The position numbers and the translations under genes were made by a program. The notes under the pieces are model-generated. The model was not told the DNA's origin. It saw only the letters and a program-made list of their open reading frames with translations, and searched no databases. 64,000 nt of DNA from Sphingomonas oleivorans. GTDB taxonomy: Bacteria; Pseudomonadota; Alphaproteobacteria; Sphingomonadales; Sphingomonadaceae. The stretch is from contig NZ_NWBU01000017.1 of assembly GCF_003050615.1 (NCBI RefSeq), forward strand, positions 114,588-178,587. The letters are read 5' to 3'. Position 1 is the first letter of the stretch. Every line of letters starts with the position of its first letter. Of this stretch, positions 55,431 to 63,936 are shown piece after piece.

Positions 55431-55871
55431 TTAGTGGGTGCGAGCGTCGAGGCTGAAGCGTCCGGCGCCAAACGCCACGATTTGCAGCAGTCCGCCGACA
55501 ATCGATATGTTCTTGAAAAAATGAAAGAACTGATTCTGGTCGGCGAGGTTGGCATGGAAGGCGAGCGCGGTGGCGAGGGTGAACAGCGCCATCACTGCGG
55601 CGACGAGGCGAGTGCGATAGCCGACGATAAGGGCGATGCTCCCTATCACTTCGACAAGAATGGCAGCCGCAAAACCGAGCGGGGCGAGAGGCAGCCCCGA
55701 GCTTGCGATCATCCCGATAGTAGCGGCGGGAGCCGAGAGCTTGGAAATACCCGAGAGCAGAAAGAGTGGAGCAATGAGGAGGCGCCCGGCCAACGGTGCG
55801 AACGATTGGATAGCTCCGACGGTGGAAGCGGTGTTGGACAATTTCGAAGATACGGTGGCGGTCTGTGACAT
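55431..55871 (-). CDS. DoxX family membrane protein
   Basis: 146-residue membrane protein with four helices. The first (LAGRLLIAPLFLLSGISKL) and the VEVIGSIALIVGYRTR and KNISIVGGLLQIVAFGAGRFSLD segments are typical of DoxX/DUF4166-like proteins linked to thiosulfate or thiol oxidation and to redox stress. AGGAAAG lies upstream of the ATG at 55871. Opposite to its neighbours, it is probably transcribed alone. Confidence 0.88.
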   Translation of the reverse strand: MSQTATVSSKLSNTASTVGAIQSFAPLAGRLLIAPLFLLSGISKLSAPAATIGMIASSGLPLAPLGFAAAILVEVIGSIALIVGYRTRLVAAVMALFTLATALAFHANLADQNQFFHFFKNISIVGGLLQIVAFGAGRFSLDARTH

Positions 55872-56048
55872 GACGATTTCTTTCCTGAGACCGCGCTCCC
55901 CCATGGAGCGCTGCTGCAGGATCAATTTGGCAGTTCACCCTTTGTCGAAATAGACGAATAGTATCGACGATTAGGTTCGACAAATTCGAACCGCCGCTCG
56001 TAACCGGGGCGGACCGCTCGATTGCGACGGCAGTAGCCCAGCGCCACG

Positions 56049-56975
56049 TCAGCCCACTGTTCCAGTTTCGGCATCGTCACATTTCGCCTGAAATCGAAAG
56101 CGCTCGATCAACCATCTGCCCGCCGGCCCCGGCGGCGTGTCCGTGCGATAGATGGCGTCCATGACATAGTAGCCTTCAATGCTGTCCGGCATATCGAGGT
56201 GGACCAATCGGCCGGCGATGAGATCGTCCCGAACCATCGGCTCGGGCATGTTTCCCCACCCAATCCCCGCCTTCAGCAACATATGCTTGGAACTGAGGTC
56301 GGCCAGGCGCCAGGTGCTCGTTCCAACAACCGCCATATCTCTGCCTTTGGTGAATTCTGATCGGTCGGTGAGAACGAGCTGAACATGCTCACGACCTGCA
56401 CCGGGTTGACTCTCTTCGGCACTGGCAAGCGGATGACCGGGCGCGGCAACAGGAATCATATGAACGCTGCCAATGCCAATCTTCTCGATTCCATCGACCG
56501 TGACCAACGGACCGGCGACACCAATGGTTGCCACCCGATCAAGGACCAGCCGCGTGACGGCGCCAAGGGATTCCACATAGAGATGGAGGTTGACCGTCGG
56601 GAAATGCTCTCGAAAGCTGATCAGGGCATCAACCACCCGATGCTCGGGAAGCAACGTGTCAAGGACGATATGCAGTTCCGACTCCAGTCCCTGCAGCATT
56701 CCTTTCGACTTGGCCCGCAGATTATCGATCCCGTTGGCGACACGTCTCGCTTCGGCCAGAACCATGCGTCCGGCCTCTGTAAGCTGTGGTTTGCGCGTGG
56801 TTTCGCGATCAAAAAGGGTCAGGCCGAGCTGCGCCTCGAGGTTCGCGATCGAATAGCTGATGACGGACGTGGCGCGGTTCAGCTTGCGCGCCGCACCGGC
56901 AAAACTGCCCACATCGACAACGGTAAGCAGGACTTTGAGTTGGTCGAGTGTGGGTGTACCTGGCTCTGATATCAT
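56049..56975 (-). CDS. LysR family transcriptional regulator
   Basis: 308-residue regulator divergent from a pirin gene. HTH about residues 9-66 (LDQLKVLLTVVDVGSFAGAARKL, TSVISYSIANLEAQLG) and a ligand domain about 95-295. ATSVISYSI replaces the commoner recognition helix residues. The divergent arrangement with an inverted repeat between them (TATGCC 57006-57011 / GGCATA 57033-57038) suggests control of the pirin operon. Confidence 0.92.
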   Translation of the reverse strand: MISEPGTPTLDQLKVLLTVVDVGSFAGAARKLNRATSVISYSIANLEAQLGLTLFDRETTRKPQLTEAGRMVLAEARRVANGIDNLRAKSKGMLQGLESELHIVLDTLLPEHRVVDALISFREHFPTVNLHLYVESLGAVTRLVLDRVATIGVAGPLVTVDGIEKIGIGSVHMIPVAAPGHPLASAEESQPGAGREHVQLVLTDRSEFTKGRDMAVVGTSTWRLADLSSKHMLLKAGIGWGNMPEPMVRDDLIAGRLVHLDMPDSIEGYYVMDAIYRTDTPPGPAGRWLIERFRFQAKCDDAETGTVG

Positions 56976-57005
56976 GCCGATTTCCTAGAACGTAAATGCC
57001 TATCT

Positions 57006-57038
57006 TATGCCGGTTTTTTCGTTCGTCTACCAGGCATA
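57006..57038. promoter_or_regulatory. Inverted repeat between LysR and pirin genes
   Basis: TATGCC (57006-57011) and GGCATA (57033-57038) lie within the 117-base divergent gap, 21 bases apart. Size and place suit a LysR-type recognition site; the dyad is short and could be chance. Confidence 0.35.
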
Positions 57039-57092
57039 GGTTCTCCTCATCACAAAGATCACAGGCTTTCGAGCCCAGATGAGGAAAAGTCC

Positions 57093-58004
57093 ATGAGCAT
57101 CCAGTCTAACAATTCTCAAGTTGACCAGGTCCTGCTTCCGTCCGTGCGCGATCTGGGCGATTTTCAAGTTCGCAGGGCTTTGCCGTCGGCGCACCGCCGT
57201 ATGGTTGGCCCGTTCATCTTCCTCGACAGCTTCGGTCCGGCCGTTTTTCGCGAAGGTGCAGGCGTCGATACTCGCCCTCATCCGCATATCGGTCTCGCCA
57301 CGCTCACCTATCTGATCGAGGGAGAGATGGATCACCGCGACAGCGAGGGCTATTTCCAGACCATCCGTCCGGGCGAAGTCAACTTGATGACTGCGGGGCG
57401 CGGTATCGTCCACTCCGAGCGCAGCGGCCCCGATTTTCGGGCACGCGAAGACCGGATGTTCGGCTTCCAAGCGTGGCTTGCCTTGCCGTTGGCGCTGGAA
57501 GAGACCGATCCCGGCTTTAGACACGTAAGCGCAAATGCGATCCCCATCATTGACGATCACGGCGCTCACATTCGGCTGCTGGCGGGCAGTCTCGGAGGAG
57601 TGACATCACCCACGCCAATCTTCTCCGATACCCTGTACGCCGATGCTGTCCTCGCCGGCGGCAAAACGCTCAAACTCGCATCTGACCATATCGAACGCGC
57701 TGCCTACGTCGTCGAGGGCGAAATCGAAGTGTCGGGTCAGACGGGCCGGTTCGGAAAGGATCGTCTGGTCGTCTTCAAGCCTGATGCGGAGATCATCCTG
57801 AAAGCTGTCGGGCCGACGCGCCTGATGCTTCTGGGCGGCGAGCCGCTTGAGGGCGAGCGGCACATCTACTGGAACTTTGTATCCAGTCGCAGGGAGCGCA
57901 TCGAGCAGGCCGCCGACGACTGGCAAGGCGGCAGATTTCCCATCGTGCCGGGCGATCCCGAATTCATTCCTCTTCCCTCGGCAAAGCCGCGCCAGGCGGC
58001 GTGA
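57093..58004 (+). CDS. Pirin family protein
   Basis: 303-residue bicupin. Metal-site histidines in DTRPHPHIGLATLTYLIEG and AGRGIVHSERSG, and the conserved LVLPSVRDLG-like start and FHFLDS-type FIFLDSFGP. The C-terminal cupin has VVEGEIEV. Members act as quercetinases or as iron-dependent redox regulators. First gene of a seven-gene redox operon running to the quinone reductase at 61588. Start supported by AGGAAAAGTCC upstream. Confidence 0.92.
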   Translation: MSIQSNNSQVDQVLLPSVRDLGDFQVRRALPSAHRRMVGPFIFLDSFGPAVFREGAGVDTRPHPHIGLATLTYLIEGEMDHRDSEGYFQTIRPGEVNLMTAGRGIVHSERSGPDFRAREDRMFGFQAWLALPLALEETDPGFRHVSANAIPIIDDHGAHIRLLAGSLGGVTSPTPIFSDTLYADAVLAGGKTLKLASDHIERAAYVVEGEIEVSGQTGRFGKDRLVVFKPDAEIILKAVGPTRLMLLGGEPLEGERHIYWNFVSSRRERIEQAADDWQGGRFPIVPGDPEFIPLPSAKPRQAA

Positions 58005-58070
58005 ACCGCGCGTTGCTTTGCAAGCCTCACCACAAATGACCCGACGAACAATCTACGAAAGGAAATTTCC

Positions 58071-58667
58071 ATGACTTACGCAATCATCGGTGCCGGTGCG
58101 ATCGGCACGGCACTCGCGCGCCAATTCGCCCGCAAATCCATCCCGGTCAAAATCGCCAACAGCCGTGGTCCGGCGTCGATTGTGGCGCTTGCGAGCGAAC
58201 TTGGCGCAAACATCCAGCCGGCCGAACTCACCGAGGCACTGGCGGCCGATGTTGTCATCCTCGCCGTCCCCTTCACCGCTGTCGAAGACACGGTTAAAGC
58301 AGCCGGCCCCTGGAACGGCCGCATCGTGATCGACGCCACCAACGCCATCAATTTCACCGATTTCTCTCCAGCCGATCTCGGAGGCAGGCTTTCGAGCGAA
58401 ATCGTCGCGCAGGCTGTTTCTGGCGCCCGCCTGGTGAAGGCGTTCAACACACTGCCGGCCGCCGTGCTTGCGGACGTGCCCGACGGCCCGAATGGTCGGC
58501 GCACGATCTTCGTATCGAGCAATGATACCACTGCATCGAAGACGGTGGAGGGACTGGCCGATAGTCTCGGCTTCGCCCCGATAGCCCTCGGAAAGCTCGC
58601 AGAGGGCGGCCGACTTCAGCAGTTCGGCGGCGCACTGATGGTTCACAGCCTGATCAAGCAGGGCTGA
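58071..58667 (+). CDS. NADPH-dependent F420 reductase-like oxidoreductase
   Basis: 198-residue Rossmann protein of the F420-dependent NADP oxidoreductase family. IIGAGAIGTALARQFAR nucleotide loop at residue 4, SRGPASI after strand two, VILAVPFTAVEDTV and AFNTLPAAVL. Non-methanogens use such proteins with other flavin or ketone substrates. AAAGGAAATTTCC precedes the ATG. Confidence 0.88.
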   Translation: MTYAIIGAGAIGTALARQFARKSIPVKIANSRGPASIVALASELGANIQPAELTEALAADVVILAVPFTAVEDTVKAAGPWNGRIVIDATNAINFTDFSPADLGGRLSSEIVAQAVSGARLVKAFNTLPAAVLADVPDGPNGRRTIFVSSNDTTASKTVEGLADSLGFAPIALGKLAEGGRLQQFGGALMVHSLIKQG

Positions 58668-58761
58668 AGGCGCAGCGAGCATTCAACCCAAACACATTAT
58701 CCAGAAACACCTCAAGAACCGCACGGCCGCGGAATGCGTTCGCGCGCCCAGGAGATAGACA

Positions 58762-59532
58762 ATGAGCGATATTTTGAAAGATAAGACGGTCGTCGTTACC
58801 GGAGCATCGAGCGGCATCGGGCGGGCAATCGCCGTCGCGGCAGCGCGGCACGGGGCCAAGGCCGTGATCGTCTCGGACATTACGGAGACACCGCGCGAAG
58901 GCGGCGCTCCGACCACATCCGAGATCGAAGCTCTCGGCGTACCAGCACGCTTCTTCAAGGCCGATGTTTCGAGTCGTGCCGACAATGATGCTCTGGTTGC
59001 CGCGGCAGATGAATTTGGCGGCGTCGACGTGATGGTGCTGAATGCCGGCATTTCGCTCCGCTCCGATGGTGCCGACGTCAGCGAAGAGGACTATCGACGG
59101 CTGATGTCCATCAACCTCGATGGGACGCTATTCGGGGCGCAAGCCGCTGCCACGCAAATGAAGGCACACGGGAAGGCAGGCAGCATCGTCCTCATGGCCA
59201 GCATGGGCGGCATTGTCGGCGCCGGCATCACCGTGGCGTACTCGACGAGCAAGGGCGGCGTTGTCCTCATGGCGAAAGCCCTTGCTGATGCGCTCGGCCC
59301 GGACGGCATTCGCGTGAACGCCATCGCCCCTGGGACCATCGATACCGAGCTGCTGCGCAAGACGCCCAACATCGCTGCTGCCAGCGAGGGCTTTCGCCAG
59401 CGCACGCCGCTGAGGCGGCTCGGGCAGCCGTCGGAAATCGGCGACGCCGTCGCGTTCCTGGGATCGGATCTATCGAGCTATGTCACGGGCATCGCGCTTC
59501 AAGTCGATGGCGGTCTGCTCGCCGTGATCTGA
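58762..59532 (+). CDS. SDR family oxidoreductase
   Basis: 256-residue classical [23 protein letters not shown] loop, [11 protein letters not shown], catalytic [13 protein letters not shown], and the end [16 protein letters not shown] (FabG-like). The start is behind GGAGATAGAC. 94 bases after the F420-type gene. Substrate unknown. Confidence 0.92.
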   Translation: MSDILKDKTVVVTGASSGIGRAIAVAAARHGAKAVIVSDITETPREGGAPTTSEIEALGVPARFFKADVSSRADNDALVAAADEFGGVDVMVLNAGISLRSDGADVSEEDYRRLMSINLDGTLFGAQAAATQMKAHGKAGSIVLMASMGGIVGAGITVAYSTSKGGVVLMAKALADALGPDGIRVNAIAPGTIDTELLRKTPNIAAASEGFRQRTPLRRLGQPSEIGDAVAFLGSDLSSYVTGIALQVDGGLLAVI

Positions 59533-59656
59533 GCCCTTACCGATTTTTTCGAACCTATCACTCGATCGTATTCGGATTTCCAAAGCGATCGATGGACGGC
59601 AGAAATGCCCAGCAAGCCAGTTCAAAACCACCCCCTTACGAAAGGAAGAATTCATC

Positions 59657-60256
59657 ATGGCCAAAGTACTCGTGCTTTATTACTCGTCCTATGGGCACAT
59701 CGAGAGCATGGCGAATGCTATTGCCGAGGGCGCCCGCGCCGCTGGTGCGACCGTCGATATCAAGCGCGTGCCGGAAACGGTTCCCGAAGAGATCGCGACG
59801 AAAGCGCATTTCAAGCTCGATCAGGCGGCACCGGTCGCCAGCGTCGCTGACCTCGAACATTATGATGCGATCATCGTTGGCACCGGCACGCGCTTTGGCC
59901 GGATGTCGAGCCAGCTGGCTGCCTTCCTCGATCAGGCCGGCGGATTGTGGGCCCGCGGCGCCCTGAACGGCAAAGTTGGCGCGGCGTTCACGTCGTCCGC
60001 GACGCAACATGGCGGGAACGAGACGACGCTTTTCTCGATCATCACCAACCTGCTGCACTTCGGTATGACAATCGTTGGTCTGCCCTACAGCCATGCAGGC
60101 CAGATGACGGTCGAAGAGATCGTGGGTGGCGCTCCCTATGGCGCAACGACTGTGGCCGGCGGCGACGGCGCGCGCCAGCCTTCGGCGATCGAGCTGGACG
60201 GCGCACGTCATCAGGGCGAAATCGTCGCGAAGACGGCGGCCAGACTTTTCGGCTGA
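59657..60256 (+). CDS. wrbA: NAD(P)H:quinone oxidoreductase type IV
   Basis: 199-residue flavodoxin-fold quinone reductase. [19 protein letters not shown] binds FMN phosphate, [19 protein letters not shown] and [14 protein letters not shown] are WrbA hallmarks, and [10 protein letters not shown] lies near the active site. Reduces quinones by two electrons, avoiding semiquinones. AAAGGAAGAATTCATC precedes the ATG. Fits an operon for quinone or electrophile detoxification. Confidence 0.95.
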   Translation: MAKVLVLYYSSYGHIESMANAIAEGARAAGATVDIKRVPETVPEEIATKAHFKLDQAAPVASVADLEHYDAIIVGTGTRFGRMSSQLAAFLDQAGGLWARGALNGKVGAAFTSSATQHGGNETTLFSIITNLLHFGMTIVGLPYSHAGQMTVEEIVGGAPYGATTVAGGDGARQPSAIELDGARHQGEIVAKTAARLFG

Positions 60257-60350
60257 TCCAATAAAACCGGCCACATAGCCGGGACGCTCCAACTGAAATC
60301 AACAAACCAGCTCATGCGAAGCGACGCCCTCCCTTCGCAAAGGAGGAACC

Positions 60351-61124
60351 ATGTCCGAGGACTTCAAAGACAAAGTGGTGCTTGTGACCGGCGCCGGCTC
60401 TGGGATCGGGCGCGAAGCCGCCCGATTGTATGCCGCCAGAGGCGCCCAGGTCTTCGGCGCCGATCTGAACGAAGCCGGGCTCGTCGAAACCGAGGCTCTC
60501 ATCCGATCTGCAGGCTGGTCCATCGACACGCGAAGGACCGACGTCTCTCGTGAGACGGACGTGAAAGTGCTCATCGACCATGTTCAGCAAAGCGCTGGCC
60601 GACTGGATATCGCTTTCAACAATGCCGGCATTACGGGCGGCACTCATCGTATCGAGGAGTATCCGGTCGAAGAGTTCGACAGGGTCATCGCGGTCAACCT
60701 GCGCAGTGTCTTTCTCGGCATGAAGCATGAGATCCCCGCAATGCTCCGGGCCGGCGGCGGCGTGATCGTCAACACCGCATCGGTGGCCGCTCTGACGGGA
60801 CCGGGCGGTATGAGCGCCTACGCGGCCTCTAAACACGGCGTTCACGGCCTCACACGGGTCGCGGCCATGGAAAATGCCGCGCGCGGCATTCGGGTCAACG
60901 CTTTGGCGCCGGGATGGACCGAGACGCCCATGGTGGTCGCCAACAGCGCTCAAAACCCCGCCTTCGCGGAACTGGCACGGACGGCAATCCCAGCGAAACG
61001 AGGTGGGCAGCCGCAGGAACTCGCGGAGGCCGCGCTTTGGTTGAGCTCGAACGCCTCGAGCTATCTCTTCGGTCAAATGCTGGTGGTCGATGGCGGCATG
61101 ACCATCGGCGGCTTTGAACTCTAA
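60351..61124 (+). CDS. SDR family oxidoreductase
   Basis: 257-residue classical SDR. TGAGSGIGREAARLYAARGA loop, GADLNEAGLVE (acidic residue, NAD-type), NNAGITGGTHRIEE, catalytic YAASKHGVHGLTR, C-terminal LVVDGGMTIGG. GCAAAGGAGGAACC precedes the ATG. Followed at 18 bases by a SnoaL-like gene. Confidence 0.93.
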   Translation: MSEDFKDKVVLVTGAGSGIGREAARLYAARGAQVFGADLNEAGLVETEALIRSAGWSIDTRRTDVSRETDVKVLIDHVQQSAGRLDIAFNNAGITGGTHRIEEYPVEEFDRVIAVNLRSVFLGMKHEIPAMLRAGGGVIVNTASVAALTGPGGMSAYAASKHGVHGLTRVAAMENAARGIRVNALAPGWTETPMVVANSAQNPAFAELARTAIPAKRGGQPQELAEAALWLSSNASSYLFGQMLVVDGGMTIGGFEL

Positions 61125-61142
61125 CCTACGAAGGAAAATCCC

Positions 61143-61577
61143 ATGACGCAGGACATTAGTGAGCAGGCAAAAGCGGTTATCCGTCGCAATACGGAGGAAG
61201 TTCAGGGCGGAGGCGATTGGGCGCTCTTCGACACGCTGTTCTCCGACGACTTTTACGACCATACCCCCCAGCCGGGCATGGCGCGCGATAAAGCAAACGT
61301 TCTTGGGCTGTATAAGCGCCTGCGCGTCGCGTTTCCTGATTTCAGGCCGGAAATCCATTGGCAGCGCGCAGATGGCGATGTCGTAACGACCTTCAAGACC
61401 TATCACGGCACGCATCTGGGTGATTTTCTCGGCGTTCCGGCCACCGGCAAGAAAGTGAGCTTCGAAACCGTTGACGCGATGCGCGTGGTGGACGGCAAGA
61501 TCACCGATCACTGGGGCGTGGCAAACCTCTATTGGGTTCTCCAGCAGCTCGGCGTGATCGCGCCACTGACGAAGTGA
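61143..61577 (+). CDS. SnoaL-like ester cyclase-type protein
   Basis: 144-residue NTF2-fold protein. AVIRRNTEEVQGGGDWALFD, FYDHTPQPGMARDKANV and FPDFRPEIHWQRADGDVV, then GVPATGKKVSFETVDAMRVVDGKI, are the SnoaL/ester-cyclase motifs. AAGGAAAATCCC precedes the ATG. Probable small-molecule isomerase or hydrolase, activity unassigned. Shares its operon with WrbA and the quinone reductase. Confidence 0.88.
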   Translation: MTQDISEQAKAVIRRNTEEVQGGGDWALFDTLFSDDFYDHTPQPGMARDKANVLGLYKRLRVAFPDFRPEIHWQRADGDVVTTFKTYHGTHLGDFLGVPATGKKVSFETVDAMRVVDGKITDHWGVANLYWVLQQLGVIAPLTK

Positions 61578-61587
61578 GGAGCGCGCC

Positions 61588-62541
61588 ATGACCACCGTCA
61601 TACGCATGTACAAAGCTGGCGATCCGTCAGTCCTCGTTACTGAAGAGGAGGAGGTCGGGCATCCCGGTGCCGGACAGGTCAAGCTTCGTCACGAAGCCAT
61701 CGGCGTGAACTTTGTGGACACGATGTTCCGGTCCGGTGCCTTCGGGGCGCCGCTGCCATTCGTGACCGGCGTGGAAGCTGCCGGGATCGTCACCGAACTT
61801 GGCCCAGGGGTTCGCCAGTTCGAGGTTGGGGATCGCGTAGCCTATTTCTTCGCTCCCGGCGCCTATGCGGCAGAACGAGTGATCGATGTTGCTCCGCTCA
61901 TCAGGATTCCCGACGATATCGCCACCGACATCGCGGCTGGCTTCCTGACCAAAGGCGTCACTGCCTGGCTCGCAGTCCGGCACCTCCATATGGTCAAACC
62001 GGGCGATACGGTACTGGTCCAGGGTGCGACCGGAGGTGTCGGTTCACTCGTTACGCGCTGGGCGAAAGCCCTAGGCGCGACCGTCATCGCCGTCGGGTCG
62101 GCAGCCAAGCTTGGAGGAATCGCGCACGAGGTCGATCATGCACTTGCCTCTGATGAGCCAAACCTGGGCCTCCGTATTCGCGCTGTCACGCCGCAAGGGG
62201 TCGACGTCGTTTATGAGTTTGTTGGGAAAGCGACTTTTCCAGCCTCGGTGAAAGCCGTGCGCGATGGCGGTGAGATTTTCACGATTGGGGCGGCATCCGG
62301 TTCGCCGGAGATTGATCAGGCTGAGTTAAGCGCGAGATCCGTCACGGTCGCTCATGCCAGCGCAGCGGCTACCGTAAAGGGGGCCATGCTCCAGCAGGCA
62401 TCGACCGAACTTTTCGACCGGTGGAGAGAGGGCATTTTCGGCGAAATCGAGTTGCACCGTTATCGCTTGGTGGATGTCGCGCAGGCTCATCGCGATATCG
62501 CCAGCCGTAGCATCGGCCCGAATCCGATTCTGGTTCCCTGA
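61588..62541 (+). CDS. Quinone oxidoreductase (MDR superfamily, QOR type)
   Basis: 317-residue NADPH-dependent quinone/enone reductase without zinc ligands. GVNFVDTMFRSGAFG, FVTGVEAAGIVTELGPGV and the nucleotide site VLVQGATGGVGSLVTRWAKALG are typical QorA segments. The C-terminus LHRYRLVDVAQAHRDIASR is also conserved. GAGGAGCGCGCC precedes the ATG. Last gene of the run before module D. Confidence 0.93.
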   Translation: MTTVIRMYKAGDPSVLVTEEEEVGHPGAGQVKLRHEAIGVNFVDTMFRSGAFGAPLPFVTGVEAAGIVTELGPGVRQFEVGDRVAYFFAPGAYAAERVIDVAPLIRIPDDIATDIAAGFLTKGVTAWLAVRHLHMVKPGDTVLVQGATGGVGSLVTRWAKALGATVIAVGSAAKLGGIAHEVDHALASDEPNLGLRIRAVTPQGVDVVYEFVGKATFPASVKAVRDGGEIFTIGAASGSPEIDQAELSARSVTVAHASAAATVKGAMLQQASTELFDRWREGIFGEIELHRYRLVDVAQAHRDIASRSIGPNPILVP

Positions 62542-62592
62542 GGCGCCGAAGGCGGGGGCGCACTACTCTATGCGAAGCTCCGCTTGATTTGA

Positions 62593-62654
62593 GCAAAATC
62601 CCGACAGGAGCCACAAGGCTCCGAGAGAAGCGCATGCTCGGCAGTGACATAAAT
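62593..62654 (+). promoter_or_regulatory. Regulon promoter module D
   Basis: GCAAAATCCCGACAGGAGCC then ACAAGG: half-sites at 62593 and 62613, the second with one substitution. An A/T-rich ATAAAT at 62649-62654 takes the -10 position. Downstream CCGAGAGAAG resembles the GAGAGA of modules A and C. Leads the SDR at 62739. Confidence 0.6.
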
Positions 62655-62738
62655 GGCCAACGTCAAACGACGTGGCCAGATCGACAATAGGATCAGTGGT
62701 TTGGCTATGTTTTTTCTTGATCCTATCGGAGAAGAACC

Positions 62739-63500
62739 ATGACCAAGGTCGCTCAAAATGTGAATGAAGTTGAAGGAAAGGTTGCTCTCGTGACCGGCGC
62801 CGCTAGCGGCATCGGGCGTGCCATCGCAGAATTGCTACATGCTCGTGGTGCCAAAGTAGTCGCGGAGGATATCGACCCGGCGGTCAAGGAACTTGAGCGC
62901 GAAGGCATCGTGACACTGGTCGCCGACATTACCCTCGATGGCGTCGCGGAACGAGCGGTTGCTCTTGCGGTCGACACTTTCGGTAGACTCGACATCCTCG
63001 TGAACAATGCCGGCCGGATTATCTACAAGAACCTGGTCGATCTTTCTCGCGAGGAGTGGGAATGGCAGATGCAGACCAACGTCACCGGCGCATTTCTGCA
63101 TTCCCGTGAAGCGCAGAAGGCAATGATGAAGAACAAGTCGGGCGCGATCATTAACATCGCCTCCTACGCCTCCTACTTCGCGTTTCCTGGCATCTCGGCC
63201 TATACCGCATCAAAGGGTGCGTTGGCTCAGATGACGCGAACCCAAGCGCTCGAAGCGATCGAGCATGGCATTCGCGTCAATGCCATCGGCGTTGGCGACG
63301 TCGTCACGAACCTGCTCAACCACTTTCGGGAAGATGGACGTGAATTTCTTGCCGAACACGGCAAGAACGCGCCGATCGGCCGCGCGGCTGACGCTGTCGA
63401 GATTGCTGAGATTGTGGCCTTCCTAGCGTCCGATCGGGCCAGCTTCATGGTCGGTTCGGTCGTCATGGCCGACGGTGGCATGAGTGTCGTCATCGGCTAG
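62739..63500 (+). CDS. SDR family oxidoreductase
   Basis: 253-residue classical [23 protein letters not shown] loop, VVAEDIDPAVKEL (NAD-type acidic pair), NNAGRIIYKNLVD, catalytic YTASKGALAQMTR, VVMADGGMSVVIG end. GGAGAAGAACC precedes the ATG. Last of nine SDRs, monocistronic behind module D. A hairpin at 63508 ends the unit. Confidence 0.93.
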   Translation: MTKVAQNVNEVEGKVALVTGAASGIGRAIAELLHARGAKVVAEDIDPAVKELEREGIVTLVADITLDGVAERAVALAVDTFGRLDILVNNAGRIIYKNLVDLSREEWEWQMQTNVTGAFLHSREAQKAMMKNKSGAIINIASYASYFAFPGISAYTASKGALAQMTRTQALEAIEHGIRVNAIGVGDVVTNLLNHFREDGREFLAEHGKNAPIGRAADAVEIAEIVAFLASDRASFMVGSVVMADGGMSVVIG

Positions 63501-63507
63501 TGACGTA

Positions 63508-63549
63508 GGCAGGCCGGCTTCTCCAAGGCTACGGGGAAGCTGGCCTGCC
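63508..63549 (+). terminator. Hairpin after the last SDR gene
   Basis: GGCAGGCCGGCTTC (63508-63521) pairs with GAAGCTGGCCTGCC (63536-63549), 14 bp with one G-T pair, 14-base loop, beginning seven bases past the stop. No T-run. Confidence 0.55.
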
Positions 63550-63666
63550 GCCAGCCTTCAGCGCACTATGATCGCTGAGGAACGATAAATTCAGCCTGTC
63601 GTCGATCGCTGAGCTTTGCTCGAGGGGCGGCACGACCCGCTGAACCAGCCGGAGCGGAGTTTAGGA

Positions 63667-63894
63667 TTAGCGAGTTTCCGTCGAGCGTTTAGCCTTAGCA
63701 AATCCCCGATCCGTCGCAATAAATCGCTGCAGCATAGGGACGATTAGCTTAGTGGGATCGGCGGGTGGCTGTCCGGCCTCGCGGCCGAGGATTTCGGCAT
63801 AGGCGGTCAGGTCACGGTGCAGACTGACGGGCAGCTCCAGCGTGACCTTGACCGGCTTGTCATCGGCGATCGGGCCGAGCTTCAGTTTCGCCAT
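63667..63894 (-). CDS. DUF2274 domain protein
   Basis: 75-residue protein: KLKLGPIADDKPVKVTLELP, HRDLTAYAEILGRE, DPTKLIVPMLQRFIATDRGF. DUF2274 genes normally follow trbI in conjugative transfer operons of integrative elements. Here it stands alone beside a transposase end, so it looks like a leftover. ATG at 63894 begins the conserved domain; the frame reaches upstream to 63936 over the IS edge. Confidence 0.85.
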   Translation of the reverse strand: MAKLKLGPIADDKPVKVTLELPVSLHRDLTAYAEILGREAGQPPADPTKLIVPMLQRFIATDRGFAKAKRSTETR

Positions 63895-63936
63895 GATCAA
63901 CCTCCATAGGGTTCGAGCACTAGGGGCAATCGACAT

